From Porphyromonas cangingivalis (lineage in GTDB: Bacteria; Bacteroidota; Bacteroidia; Bacteroidales; Porphyromonadaceae), in assembly GCF_900638305.1 (NCBI RefSeq), contig NZ_LR134506.1:248001-312000 (forward strand): a stretch of DNA of 64,000 bases. Reading direction: 5' to 3'. The notes under the pieces are model-generated. The model was not told the DNA's origin. It saw nothing but the letters and a program-made list of their open reading frames with translations, and did not search any database. Shown here in pieces: positions 9,368 through 17,531 of the stretch. Within the stretch, counting starts at the first letter, position 1. Every line of letters starts with the position of its first letter. Made by a program: the position numbers and the translations under genes.

Positions 9368-10360
9368 ATGATTTTAATTTCGTCACGTTTGGATGATGCT
9401 TCAACATCAAATGTCATTGATTGGTTATACTACCAAGCAAAAGACTATTTGAGATTTAATGGAGATGGCTTCGATGCTTCGTTCTCATATAGGAATGGTC
9501 TTCTATATATTACATCTCATTATATGGAGGAAGAAGTGCCTTTGATTTGCATTGACAGTTTTTGGTATCGAAAGTGTGGACTGAATATCTGTCAGAAAAC
9601 GAACTCCCATACGTATGATGATATTTTTCCAAATAAAACAGAAGAGACATACAAATATCTTTCTAAGCATGCTTCAGAATTTGCCTTATCAGAGTTTAAG
9701 GCCTATAGAGAATTTATTTTCTCTCACATTATACGAAAAGCTCGCACAAGGCTAGGCAGCTATAAATTAAGAGAGTTAAACAAAATTGAGACACTGACCC
9801 TTGCCAAAGAGATTGGGTTATCCGTACCTAAAACATTTATACTTAACTCTAAAAATGAATTGGTTAAAATATTAGAAATATACGGAAATTTAATAATTAA
9901 ACCCTTGTATGAAGGTGTGTATGACATTGGAGAAGAGTATGCATTTGTATCTTACACATCCTCTATAAGCAAGGATGATTTACCCAATATCCCTTCTTAC
10001 TTTCCAGTTGCACTATTTCAAGAGCAGATAGAGAAACAACTCGAAATAAGAGTTATTTATATTAAAGAAATATGTTATTCGATAGCAATGTTTACTCAAG
10101 CTTATGAGCATTCTCAGATTGACGGACGCAGATGTCCACAAGAGATACTGAGAATGACCCCCTATAAATTACCACTAGAAATAGAAAAGAAAATCGTGAC
10201 TATTATGAATCAGATTGGATTGTCATATGGAGCATTAGATTTTATTCTATCTAAGAATAATGAGATCATTTTTTTGGAAATCAACCCTGTTGGACAATTC
10301 TCTGCTTATGGAAATGCTTGTAATTATCACCTTGACAAAATAATCTCCGAACAGTTATGA
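9368..10360 (+). CDS. ATP-grasp peptide ligase, grasp-with-spasm type (GwsG-like)
   Basis: A 330-residue protein with ATP-grasp features. The central part carries NLIIKPLYEGVYDIGEEYAF, typical of the ATP-binding lysine strand. The C-terminus has FILSKNNEIIFLEINPVGQF, where the Glu and Asn of the LEINP motif bind magnesium-ATP. The N-terminal third (DSFWYRKCGLNI) resembles the substrate-binding part of MvdC/D-like graspetide ligases and of the 'grasp-with-spasm' ATP-grasp family of Bacteroidetes. It should link acidic side chains to Ser, Thr or Lys in the precursor. Its stop overlaps the ATG of the next small ORF (ATGA). Low GC matches the rest of the cluster. Confidence 0.82.
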   Translation: MILISSRLDDASTSNVIDWLYYQAKDYLRFNGDGFDASFSYRNGLLYITSHYMEEEVPLICIDSFWYRKCGLNICQKTNSHTYDDIFPNKTEETYKYLSKHASEFALSEFKAYREFIFSHIIRKARTRLGSYKLRELNKIETLTLAKEIGLSVPKTFILNSKNELVKILEIYGNLIIKPLYEGVYDIGEEYAFVSYTSSISKDDLPNIPSYFPVALFQEQIEKQLEIRVIYIKEICYSIAMFTQAYEHSQIDGRRCPQEILRMTPYKLPLEIEKKIVTIMNQIGLSYGALDFILSKNNEIIFLEINPVGQFSAYGNACNYHLDKIISEQL

Positions 10361-10548
10361 ATAACAAAGAAAAAATAGAGGCACCTCTATTTTTAAGAAG
10401 TATTGAAGAAAGAAAAATCTCTCAACACAAAGAAGAGAGTAGTAATGAAAAATACTGCTATTCTCAAAAATATCAAGGATATTGCATTTTTCGAAAATCT
10501 AACAGATGGAAGTCCATTGCGATTTCTATCAACAATGACAAAGACTGA
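10357..10548 (+). CDS. Small ORF translationally coupled between ligase and SPASM genes; possible second precursor
   Basis: A 63-residue ORF whose ATG overlaps the ligase stop (ATGA) and whose stop overlaps the next ATG (TGATG). Such tight joins on both sides argue that it is translated. The N-terminus (MNNKEKIEAPLFLRSIEER) loosely resembles the PFFARFL helix that graspetide leaders use to bind their ATP-grasp enzyme; the end (SIAISINNDKD) has Ser, Asp and Lys residues that could be joined. A second frame, from an ATG at 10445, codes for a 49-residue peptide containing DGSPLRFLSTMTKTD and ending in four tyrosines, and could be the true or an ancestral product. I cannot decide between them by eye. 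Confidence 0.4.
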   Translation: MNNKEKIEAPLFLRSIEERKISQHKEESSNEKYCYSQKYQGYCIFRKSNRWKSIAISINNDKD

Positions 10549-11570
10549 TGTATTTATTAATTTTTCCAGATATTATTATTACTCGAGGTGCTAATAGGAC
10601 ATTAGTTTTTGACACGAAGAAGGCTGGCTCTTTTTCGTATATCCCTGTTATACCAGAAAAACTACTTGAGAGATTTAGAGAAACAACTATTGAGGCTATC
10701 AGCCAATCATACTCTGGGGAAGATCTCCAGATCGTAAAGGGATTCATTGATTTTATTCTTGAAAATAAATATGGAGTACTTGTTCAAGACATTGACCATT
10801 TTCCCAATGTTGTAGAAGATTACGAATCCCCTTCTGTTGTAGAAATTATGGTTATTGATATCGCAGAAAAAGAACATCGATATTCTTTTATTGCATCTCA
10901 GTTGAGAAGTCTTTGCTGTGAGCATCTTCAATTGAGATTTTTTTCATCAGTTTCCATCGCTAAAATCAGACAAGTTTTATCTCCATTTCTCGTCTATCCT
11001 TGGTTTTCGATAGAACTTCTTATTAGTAATCCTTTATGGGAAGATCCTCAAGAGATCGTAGACTTCTTGTATGATTTGCCCATGGTTTCAATTATTGTAT
11101 TTAATCAGAATGAAACAAAAATATTCAATGTAAATTCAAAATACAGAAGTCAATCAATAAGCTCTGTATTGTATACACGACAACATTTTAATTCTCCTAT
11201 GGATTGTGGTGTAATTCATAAGGATACACTATATAACATGAGTACTCTCCAATCTGTGATAATGTCAAAAAAACACAACAATTGCTTGTATAAGAAGGTT
11301 TTTATTACAAAAGAGGGAGATGTAGCAAATTGTCCATGCCTGCCGTATACTTATGGCAATATTGACAAGCAGGATATAGAGCTCACGAAAATTGTCAAAA
11401 GTGAGATATTTCAAAAAAAATGGGAGATTATAAAAGATGATATATTCGTCTGTCGTGATTGTGAATTTAGATACGTCTGTAATGATTGTCGGGCTTTTTT
11501 AGATAATCTCTTGGAAAAGCCTCGAAAATGCACATATAACCCTTATACATCTCAATGGTATGATTCATAA
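10548..11570 (+). CDS. SPASM-domain peptide maturase, grasp-with-spasm type (GwsS-like)
   Basis: A 340-residue protein. The start (LLIFPDIIITRGANRTLVFD) fits the N-terminus of grasp-with-spasm SPASM proteins. The C-terminus has the cysteine-rich SPASM region: CPCLPYTYGNID, then CRDCEFRYVCNDCRAF and a final Cys near residue 333, enough for iron-sulfur clusters. The usual radical-SAM CxxxCxxC motif is not visible in the middle part, so it may be a degenerate radical-SAM protein working as a partner or scaffold of the ATP-grasp ligase. The ATG overlaps the preceding small ORF by one base, and its 3' end overlaps the exporter gene by 11 bases. Confidence 0.8.
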   Translation: MYLLIFPDIIITRGANRTLVFDTKKAGSFSYIPVIPEKLLERFRETTIEAISQSYSGEDLQIVKGFIDFILENKYGVLVQDIDHFPNVVEDYESPSVVEIMVIDIAEKEHRYSFIASQLRSLCCEHLQLRFFSSVSIAKIRQVLSPFLVYPWFSIELLISNPLWEDPQEIVDFLYDLPMVSIIVFNQNETKIFNVNSKYRSQSISSVLYTRQHFNSPMDCGVIHKDTLYNMSTLQSVIMSKKHNNCLYKKVFITKEGDVANCPCLPYTYGNIDKQDIELTKIVKSEIFQKKWEIIKDDIFVCRDCEFRYVCNDCRAFLDNLLEKPRKCTYNPYTSQWYDS

Positions 11571-13791
11571 TTATAAAAAGATTAGATTTATACCACAGCA
11601 TGATAGCATGGATTGTGGTATTGCATGCTTAAAAATGATTTTTAAGTTTTACGATCACAAGATTGATTGCTCAAAAATAGGTAGCATTTTCAAAGTAACA
11701 AAAAAGGGGGTTTCTTTAAACAGTATCAGACTGATCGCAGAGTCTTTTCACGTACATACTTTTGCATCATTTCTGTCTTTCGAGAATCTAAGTACAGAGA
11801 TAGAACTTCCATGTATTATACATTGGAATCAAGATCACTTTGTTGTTCTTTGCGAAATAAAAAATAATAGAAGGGAGCAATATGAGATTTGTATAGCAGA
11901 TCCCAGCAAGGGTTTTTTAGTTTATTCAAAAGATGAATTCTGTGAACATTGGATAAGTACTCAAATCAAAGGTGAAGAGAAAGGTGTCGCATTGCTCCTT
12001 AAACCAACGGAACAATTTTACACTCTAAACAAAACGGGGAATGCTCTCTCTCATAATCGTACCAAATTTCTTTGGAACTATCTCAAGCAATACAAGCGTT
12101 TTTTTTTGCAATTAGCACTCGGTTTATTGCTGGGTTCCCTCCTGCAACTCGTCTTTCCTTTTCTTACCCAAGCCATTGTAGATACAGGTATTGGAGGCAA
12201 GAACATTGGTTTCGTATGGTTGGTGCTTTTAGCGGAAATGATGCTCCTGTTCAGCCGTACTGCCATTGATTTTATCCGCTCTAAAATACTTCTACACATT
12301 TCCACACGTATAAACATCTCGCTTATCTCAGACTTTTTCATCAAGTTGATGAAGCTCCCGATGAAATTCTTTGACACCAAACTTCTTGGCGACCTCTTGC
12401 AACGCATCGAAGACCATCGCCGTGTGGAGCAATTTCTCACATCAAGTAGTCTAAGTCTGCTATTCTCCTTCTTCACATTCTTAGTGTTCGGCATCGTCCT
12501 TGCAGTTTATAATCTCGGCATCTTTCTTGTCTTTCTTTTGGGGACATTGCTTTATGCCGGATGGATCATCCTCTTTCTTAGAAAACGCAGACAGTTAGAC
12601 TATAAATACTTTGAACAGGAAGGGCGTAATCGTAACGTCACCTATCAACTCATAGAAGGTATGCAGGAAATTAAACTACAGGGTTGTGAGCAACGCAAGC
12701 GTTGGGAATGGGAGGACGTACAAGCCGACCTCTTCAAGGTCAATCTACAATCGCTCAATCTACAACAAATACAACAGGTTGGTAGTGTCATTATCAACGA
12801 GGTAAAGAACATTCTCATTACCGTTCTTGCTGCCACAGCCGTTATTCACAGCAATATGACCCTTGGTATGATGCTTGCGATTCAGTATATTATTGGGCAA
12901 CTTAATGGCCCTGTAGAACAACTTATTCAATTCATATATTCATGGCAGGACGTGAGTATTAGTTTGGATCGTATGAATGAGATACATACCGAAACCAACG
13001 AGGAAAATGTAGAGCGAGCACGGAACGCCTACACAGGCGAGACTCCTGAAGGACATTCTATTGATATTAAAGACCTTTCTTTCAAATATGACATATATAG
13101 TTCTCGAAACATTCTTTCTGATATAAGCCTCCTAATTCCTAACGGCAAAGTTACAGCTATTGTTGGAGCCAGTGGAAGTGGGAAAACCACTCTCATAAAA
13201 CTCCTATTGGGATTCTATGAACCATTAAACGGAAGTATTCGGGTAGGCAATGCTAATCTGAATGAATACAATCTTGGGTGGTGGAGAAGTCAATGTGGAG
13301 CCGTGATGCAGGAGGGCTATCTTTTTTCCGATACTATTGCAAGGAACATCGCCATATCAGACGACGAACCCGACATCGAGCGCATCCGCCACGCAGCTCG
13401 TGTGGCAAATATCGCAGACTACATCGAAGCTCTTCCTTTAGCCTATAATACCATGATAGGACAGGATGGACAAGGCATTAGTCAAGGGCAACGACAACGC
13501 ATCCTGATAGCAAGAGTAGTCTATAAGAATCCGATGTTTGTCTTCTTGGACGAAGCGACTAATGCCCTTGATGCCAACAACGAGCGCGCCATTACAGAAA
13601 ACCTTTCAGATTTCTATAAAGGGAAAACCGTAGTTGTGGTAGCACACCGCCTTTCCACAGTTCGCAATGCCGACCAAATTGTAGTTTTGGATGAGGGGAA
13701 GATTGTAGAAGTAGGGACACACGAAGAACTTACTGCAAAGCGTGGCAAATACTTTGCCTTAGTGAAGAATCAATTGGAATTAGGAAATTAG
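11560..13791 (+). CDS. Peptidase-containing ABC transporter (C39 peptidase, export, ATPase)
   Basis: A 743-residue PCAT exporter that removes a double-glycine leader and exports the peptide. Residues 1-150 form the C39 peptidase: Cys in HDSMDCGIACLKM, His in HWNQDHFVVL and Asp in IADPSKG. Several membrane helices follow from about residue 180 to 470 (LALGLLLGSLLQLVF). The ATPase has Walker A GASGSGKTTL, the signature SQGQRQR and Walker B FVFLDEAT. All catalytic residues are present. The first 500 bases are AT-rich like the RiPP genes, while the part after about 12,070 is clearly richer in GC, which suggests a mosaic gene whose peptidase end travelled with the precursor. Confidence 0.92.
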   Translation: MIHNYKKIRFIPQHDSMDCGIACLKMIFKFYDHKIDCSKIGSIFKVTKKGVSLNSIRLIAESFHVHTFASFLSFENLSTEIELPCIIHWNQDHFVVLCEIKNNRREQYEICIADPSKGFLVYSKDEFCEHWISTQIKGEEKGVALLLKPTEQFYTLNKTGNALSHNRTKFLWNYLKQYKRFFLQLALGLLLGSLLQLVFPFLTQAIVDTGIGGKNIGFVWLVLLAEMMLLFSRTAIDFIRSKILLHISTRINISLISDFFIKLMKLPMKFFDTKLLGDLLQRIEDHRRVEQFLTSSSLSLLFSFFTFLVFGIVLAVYNLGIFLVFLLGTLLYAGWIILFLRKRRQLDYKYFEQEGRNRNVTYQLIEGMQEIKLQGCEQRKRWEWEDVQADLFKVNLQSLNLQQIQQVGSVIINEVKNILITVLAATAVIHSNMTLGMMLAIQYIIGQLNGPVEQLIQFIYSWQDVSISLDRMNEIHTETNEENVERARNAYTGETPEGHSIDIKDLSFKYDIYSSRNILSDISLLIPNGKVTAIVGASGSGKTTLIKLLLGFYEPLNGSIRVGNANLNEYNLGWWRSQCGAVMQEGYLFSDTIARNIAISDDEPDIERIRHAARVANIADYIEALPLAYNTMIGQDGQGISQGQRQRILIARVVYKNPMFVFLDEATNALDANNERAITENLSDFYKGKTVVVVAHRLSTVRNADQIVVLDEGKIVEVGTHEELTAKRGKYFALVKNQLELGN

Positions 13792-13792
13792 T

Positions 13793-14287
13793 ATGGAAGA
13801 AGAAAATAGACAAGAGCGAAGTTTTGAGCTTCGTAGTGAGAAAGTTCGCAGTATAGTAGGACAAATTCCATCCTCACTGGTTCGCTATGGTATTACCGCC
13901 ATTGGAGTTGTGTTGCTTTGCATTGTTGCTGTAGCCTACTTCCTCCCCTATAAGCAGGTCTATTCCGGGACAGCTGTCATACATGAGATAGGTAGTGAAC
14001 ATAAGGCGGATACCACAAAAATAAATGTGTTATTAAAATTTGGAGAGAAGCGTCCCAATGTCCTCATAGAGGGAGCATCAATTGAGTTCCAATCGGCTGT
14101 TGAGGTTGCAAAAGGCAACATTCTATCTCTTTCCATGGCAAGAGACACTCTCGGTAGACAAGAGGCTCTTTGTCGTGTACCATTGCACCCTATGAAAAAG
14201 CTGGAACACCAAGAAGTCGATTTCCTATTGACCATTCACTCCGAGAACTTACTGACTCACTTTTTTTCGGGATTTTTAGGGAAGTAG
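13793..14287 (+). CDS. Short membrane accessory of the peptide exporter (HlyD-like N-terminus)
   Basis: A 164-residue protein starting one base after the exporter stop. It has a cytoplasmic N-terminus (SFELRSEKVRSIVGQIPSS), one membrane helix (ITAIGVVLLCIVAVAYFLP) and a beta-rich periplasmic part (YSGTAVIHEIG...). The N-terminus resembles HlyD-type adaptor proteins that accompany PCAT exporters in Bacteroidetes, but the long coiled-coil hairpin of a full adaptor is missing. It may be a naturally short variant or a shortened one; no stop-causing frameshift is seen. Its base composition matches the second half of the exporter. A role in peptide export is inferred from position. Confidence 0.6.
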   Translation: MEEENRQERSFELRSEKVRSIVGQIPSSLVRYGITAIGVVLLCIVAVAYFLPYKQVYSGTAVIHEIGSEHKADTTKINVLLKFGEKRPNVLIEGASIEFQSAVEVAKGNILSLSMARDTLGRQEALCRVPLHPMKKLEHQEVDFLLTIHSENLLTHFFSGFLGK

Positions 14288-14336
14288 CTTCTCTGACAAC
14301 CTTCAACTCTGGGTAAATCTCAAATAAAATAATCAT

Positions 14337-14937
14337 ATGAAAAGACTAACCCAAACAGATCCTTTTAAGATTGTATCTTCTGAGAGTTCCTCCGCTTCAG
14401 AGATTCGTGAAGCTACTGATGAGTTGATTGAAATGATACTCGAACTGAGTGATTCAGCAACCGATGATACTACTCTGTTTCGCATTATGAACTATACTCG
14501 GTTCATACTTCAGACATTACAAAAAAAATCACTCTGTAAGTTCTTCTATCCAACTCTGCTTTTCAGAGCTAGAGCAAGTGCTTTCCATTGAACTGGAGAT
14601 TTTAGAGAAAGGCCTGAAGAAAACGAACTTTTCCGATGCCAACTTACAAAAAAGTTCTTCAATTCACTGGACAGGAAAGGTTGTAGATTTGGTGGAGCTT
14701 CTCTATGCTCTGGATACCTGCAATTGTATCAATAATGGAGAGATTGGTGTAGAAGAATTGTCGGATAGGCTTTCCAAGGTATTCGGAGTCGAAATCAAGA
14801 ACTGTTACAATGTTTATATGAACATGAAGCACCGTAAAGACGAAAGTCGTACCTACTTTCTTGATGAATTGAAAGAAAAATTGAACAGGCGGATGGTAGA
14901 AAGCGATATCAGGGGAGGAAAGTATAAAAGAAGATGA
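14337..14937 (+). pseudogene. RteC-like regulator, frameshifted at an A8 tract
   Basis: Two frames together give one RteC-family protein of about 199 residues. The first (from ATG 14337) runs MKRLTQTDPFKIVSSESSSA to FILQTLQKK; the second continues with HSVSSSIQLCFSELEQVLSI and carries the conserved end IHWTGKVVDLVELLYALDTC, typical of RteC proteins that control transfer or excision in CTnDOT-like elements. The break coincides with eight consecutive A residues at 14521-14528; one A fewer would restore a single frame. It could be a slippage (phase-variable) site, a true pseudogene or a sequencing error. A strong terminator follows. Confidence 0.7.
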
Positions 14938-14940
14938 AGA

Positions 14941-14983
14941 AAACGGGGAACTTTCTATGGTAGGAAAGTTCCCCGTTTTTTAC
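14941..14983 (+). terminator. Rho-independent terminator after the cargo operon
   Basis: A perfect 15-base inverted repeat (AAACGGGGAACTTTC at 14941-14955 with its complement at 14964-14978), an 8-base loop and a T-run. It lies between the plus-strand cargo and the minus-strand B-box gene and probably works in both directions. Confidence 0.9.
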
Positions 14984-14993
14984 TTTATTACTA

Positions 14994-15437
14994 TCAACGA
15001 AAGGCTTTGATAACCCGTATAATAGTCCACAAACAAGTAAAAGGAGCTGTGAAAACACCAATGACAACAAAAAGAATCAGTTTGATGATGTAGTATATTA
15101 CCCACTGCCCGTTGGTTCCTGCAATCATTTTATAGGGGATGAACTTCTCTACGAAGAGGTATCCCGACCATATAGCCATCAGTGTATATCCCGACATCCA
15201 TCTCATATCTTCAAAACCCTTGGTCGCTAAGAAATTCAACTTGAAGCCGATGACAAATAAGGTAATGAGAAACAATAGACTAAAGATGCTTCGCCAAATC
15301 TCGCTGCGTTTTCTCTTCTGAAAACAGGGGGTGCAAAGTATCGGCTGGTATCTCTCCGTACATTCGGGACAGAGCCCTTTTCCGCAATCGGTGCATTGTG
15401 CAACCGCCGGTTCTTGAGTATGATTAAAACAATTCAT
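14994..15437 (-). CDS. B-box zinc-finger membrane protein
   Basis: About 147 residues from ATG 15437 (MNCFNHTQEPAVAQCTDCG); an upstream in-frame ATG at 15461 is possible. The N-terminus has a B-box-like zinc site (Cys-His then CTDCGKGLCPEC and LCTPCF). Two to four membrane helices follow (IFSLLFLITLFVIGF; YTLMAIWSGYLFVEKF; IKLILFVVIGVFTAPF). Proteins of this plan are common beside mob genes in Bacteroidetes elements, but their role is unknown. The gene sits downstream of mobC in the same direction and converges on the cargo terminator. Confidence 0.7.
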   Translation of the reverse strand: MNCFNHTQEPAVAQCTDCGKGLCPECTERYQPILCTPCFQKRKRSEIWRSIFSLLFLITLFVIGFKLNFLATKGFEDMRWMSGYTLMAIWSGYLFVEKFIPYKMIAGTNGQWVIYYIIKLILFVVIGVFTAPFTCLWTIIRVIKAFR

Positions 15438-15502
15438 AGTGTAATCGTTTAGCGTATTCAAAAATACAAAAATCCAACATTAGAGCCAAGGAAAACTTCT
15501 TG

Positions 15503-17515
15503 TTATTTCTTGGTATTAAGCAGCTTTGAAAGCTCCGGGTCATCGGCAATTCTTTGCAGTTCTCGTTCCACGATTTCCCGCACCTCCGTCTTCACTCGGT
15601 CATAGTTTGCCTTGATTTCCTGTTCCATCATATCCACTCCGTTTTCATCCTTGAAATCTGTTAGAATGGGTATCGGTAGATAAGCGGCCGTTTCCTTTGC
15701 CACTTTCGCATTGTCCACCACAATCTCACAGTGGAATATCTTCTGCTCGATACGTTCGGAGAAGTTGTCGGCAACTGCTCCGACAAACATTCCCTGTGTG
15801 AGTGTGGAAATCTTGCTCTGAGGAATAAGGCTGTCCATCTGCGTGGAGATGGAGGTTGTTTTGTCGCTTCGAGTGATGCTCAGGCTCTGCCGTTTTTGAA
15901 GCACTTTTCCGAAACGCTCCGATAAGGTCTTTGCCGTCTCGCCGACCACCTGACCGGAGAAAATATTCCCGACGGTGTTCATCACTACAGCAGCTTCCTT
16001 GTCTCCATAATCGCGCTTCAGTTGCGAAAAGTCTTGAAAACCTAAACAGACCGCTACCTTGTTGCTTCGAGCAGTGGCTATCAGATTATCAAGCCCTTTG
16101 AAGTATATGGTAGGCAACTCGTCAATGAGCACCGAACTTTTCAGCATTCCTTTCTTATTGATGAGCTTGACAATGCGCGAATTATACAACCCCAATGCTG
16201 CTCCATAGATATTCTGTCTGTCAGGGTTATTCCCTACACACAGGATTTTAGGCTCTTTGGGGTTATTGATGTCCAGCGTGAAATCATCGCCCGTCATAAT
16301 CCAATAGAGCTGCGGGCTTATCATCCTTGACAAGGGAATCTTAGCGGAAGCTATCTGCCCCTGCAACTGGTCAGCGGCTCCTCCGAGCCAAGCGTCCATA
16401 AAGGGAGAGAGGTAATTCTCCAATTCGGGGTAAGAGGTCAGGATAGGAAATATATCCTCGTATTTTCGGCAGAGAAACTCAATGGCATGGGGAAAGGTAC
16501 AGTATTTCCCTCCTTCGAAAATGCGGAGATACCAAATGATGGCGGCAAAGAGAACGATGGGAGATTCTACGAAGAAATCACCCTGCTTCTGTACCCACGT
16601 CTTGTTAAGGTTGAGCATAATCGTATAAGCCGATTCATAGGCATCCGATATATCGCTCATGAAATCGGGGTGTATCGGATTGCAGCGGTGCGATCGCCTC
16701 GGGTCATCGAAGTTGATCACGTAAAACTTCGGCTTGACCTTATACCCTTCCGAGTGGTGCAGCAGGTGATTGTACACAATCGTGGAAAGGTCGGGATATT
16801 TGAAGTCGTAACAGTAGATGGCAAATCCCTTTTCGATTTGCTGCTTGATGAAATTATTGATGATGGCATAGGACTTACCGCTACCCGGTGTCCCCAATAC
16901 GGAGACCGCACGGAAAGGATTGACCACGTTTATCCAACCCTTGTTCCATTTCTTGCGGTAATAGAATCGGGTCGGGAGATTGACCGAGTACTCGTTTTCC
17001 AAGAGCCTTGTTTCCTGCATAAAGGATTCGTTCTCCTGATTGAAGACATCCTCCATCAGGTTGTTCTTCAAGAGGCGGCTCATATAGAGTCCCGCCATCA
17101 GCAGACACACATACCCTACGGTGATCGTAAAGGTATAGAAAGCCGCATTGGCTTCAATGGGCAGCGGCAAGGCGAGTATCCACCAATTGAGGAAGAAAAA
17201 GACAAAGCCGACACCCATGAATGCCCCTATCTTCGACCAAGTGATATGCTCCTCTTTCACACCTTTCGTACCTAAGCAGGAAAGTCCCATCAGTACCAGC
17301 GCAAAGAGTTTGGTGTAGAGCATATTGCCGAACAGTCCCGCCGTGCGGTGGAAATTCATCAGTATCCTGTCCACCACACCGATATTCACGCCCCATAGTT
17401 GTATCGCTTCATAGCAATACCAATAGAGGTGGGCAACCACCAATATAATACTTACGGCACGCAGAAAATCCATGATTTTCGCCAGTGCTCTCAAATCGTC
17501 TTCTTGTTGTGACAT
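15503..17515 (-). CDS. mobC: Conjugative coupling ATPase (MobC/T4CP)
   Basis: A 670-residue type IV coupling protein that should bring the relaxase-DNA complex to the transfer channel. The ATG at 17515 (MSQQEDDLRALAKIMDFL) is the usual start; the frame is open to 17635, overlapping mobB, but that part looks unrelated. N-terminal membrane helices (VSIILVVAHLYWY; LYTKLFALVLMGL; VFFFLNWWILAL) anchor it. Walker A is GTPGSGKSYAI near residue 208, and the Walker-B-like acidic site is SVLIDELPTIY. The gene follows mobB by 16 bases and belongs to the mobA-mobB-mobC operon. Confidence 0.92.
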   Translation of the reverse strand: MSQQEDDLRALAKIMDFLRAVSIILVVAHLYWYCYEAIQLWGVNIGVVDRILMNFHRTAGLFGNMLYTKLFALVLMGLSCLGTKGVKEEHITWSKIGAFMGVGFVFFFLNWWILALPLPIEANAAFYTFTITVGYVCLLMAGLYMSRLLKNNLMEDVFNQENESFMQETRLLENEYSVNLPTRFYYRKKWNKGWINVVNPFRAVSVLGTPGSGKSYAIINNFIKQQIEKGFAIYCYDFKYPDLSTIVYNHLLHHSEGYKVKPKFYVINFDDPRRSHRCNPIHPDFMSDISDAYESAYTIMLNLNKTWVQKQGDFFVESPIVLFAAIIWYLRIFEGGKYCTFPHAIEFLCRKYEDIFPILTSYPELENYLSPFMDAWLGGAADQLQGQIASAKIPLSRMISPQLYWIMTGDDFTLDINNPKEPKILCVGNNPDRQNIYGAALGLYNSRIVKLINKKGMLKSSVLIDELPTIYFKGLDNLIATARSNKVAVCLGFQDFSQLKRDYGDKEAAVVMNTVGNIFSGQVVGETAKTLSERFGKVLQKRQSLSITRSDKTTSISTQMDSLIPQSKISTLTQGMFVGAVADNFSERIEQKIFHCEIVVDNAKVAKETAAYLPIPILTDFKDENGVDMMEQEIKANYDRVKTEVREIVERELQRIADDPELSKLLNTKK

Positions 17516-17531
17516 AATCTTTCTGTTTTTT

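Noticed and set aside
16487-17275. A 262-codon plus-strand frame over mobC
   Set aside because: Antisense to the coupling ATPase whose Walker motifs are intact; no protein-like features.
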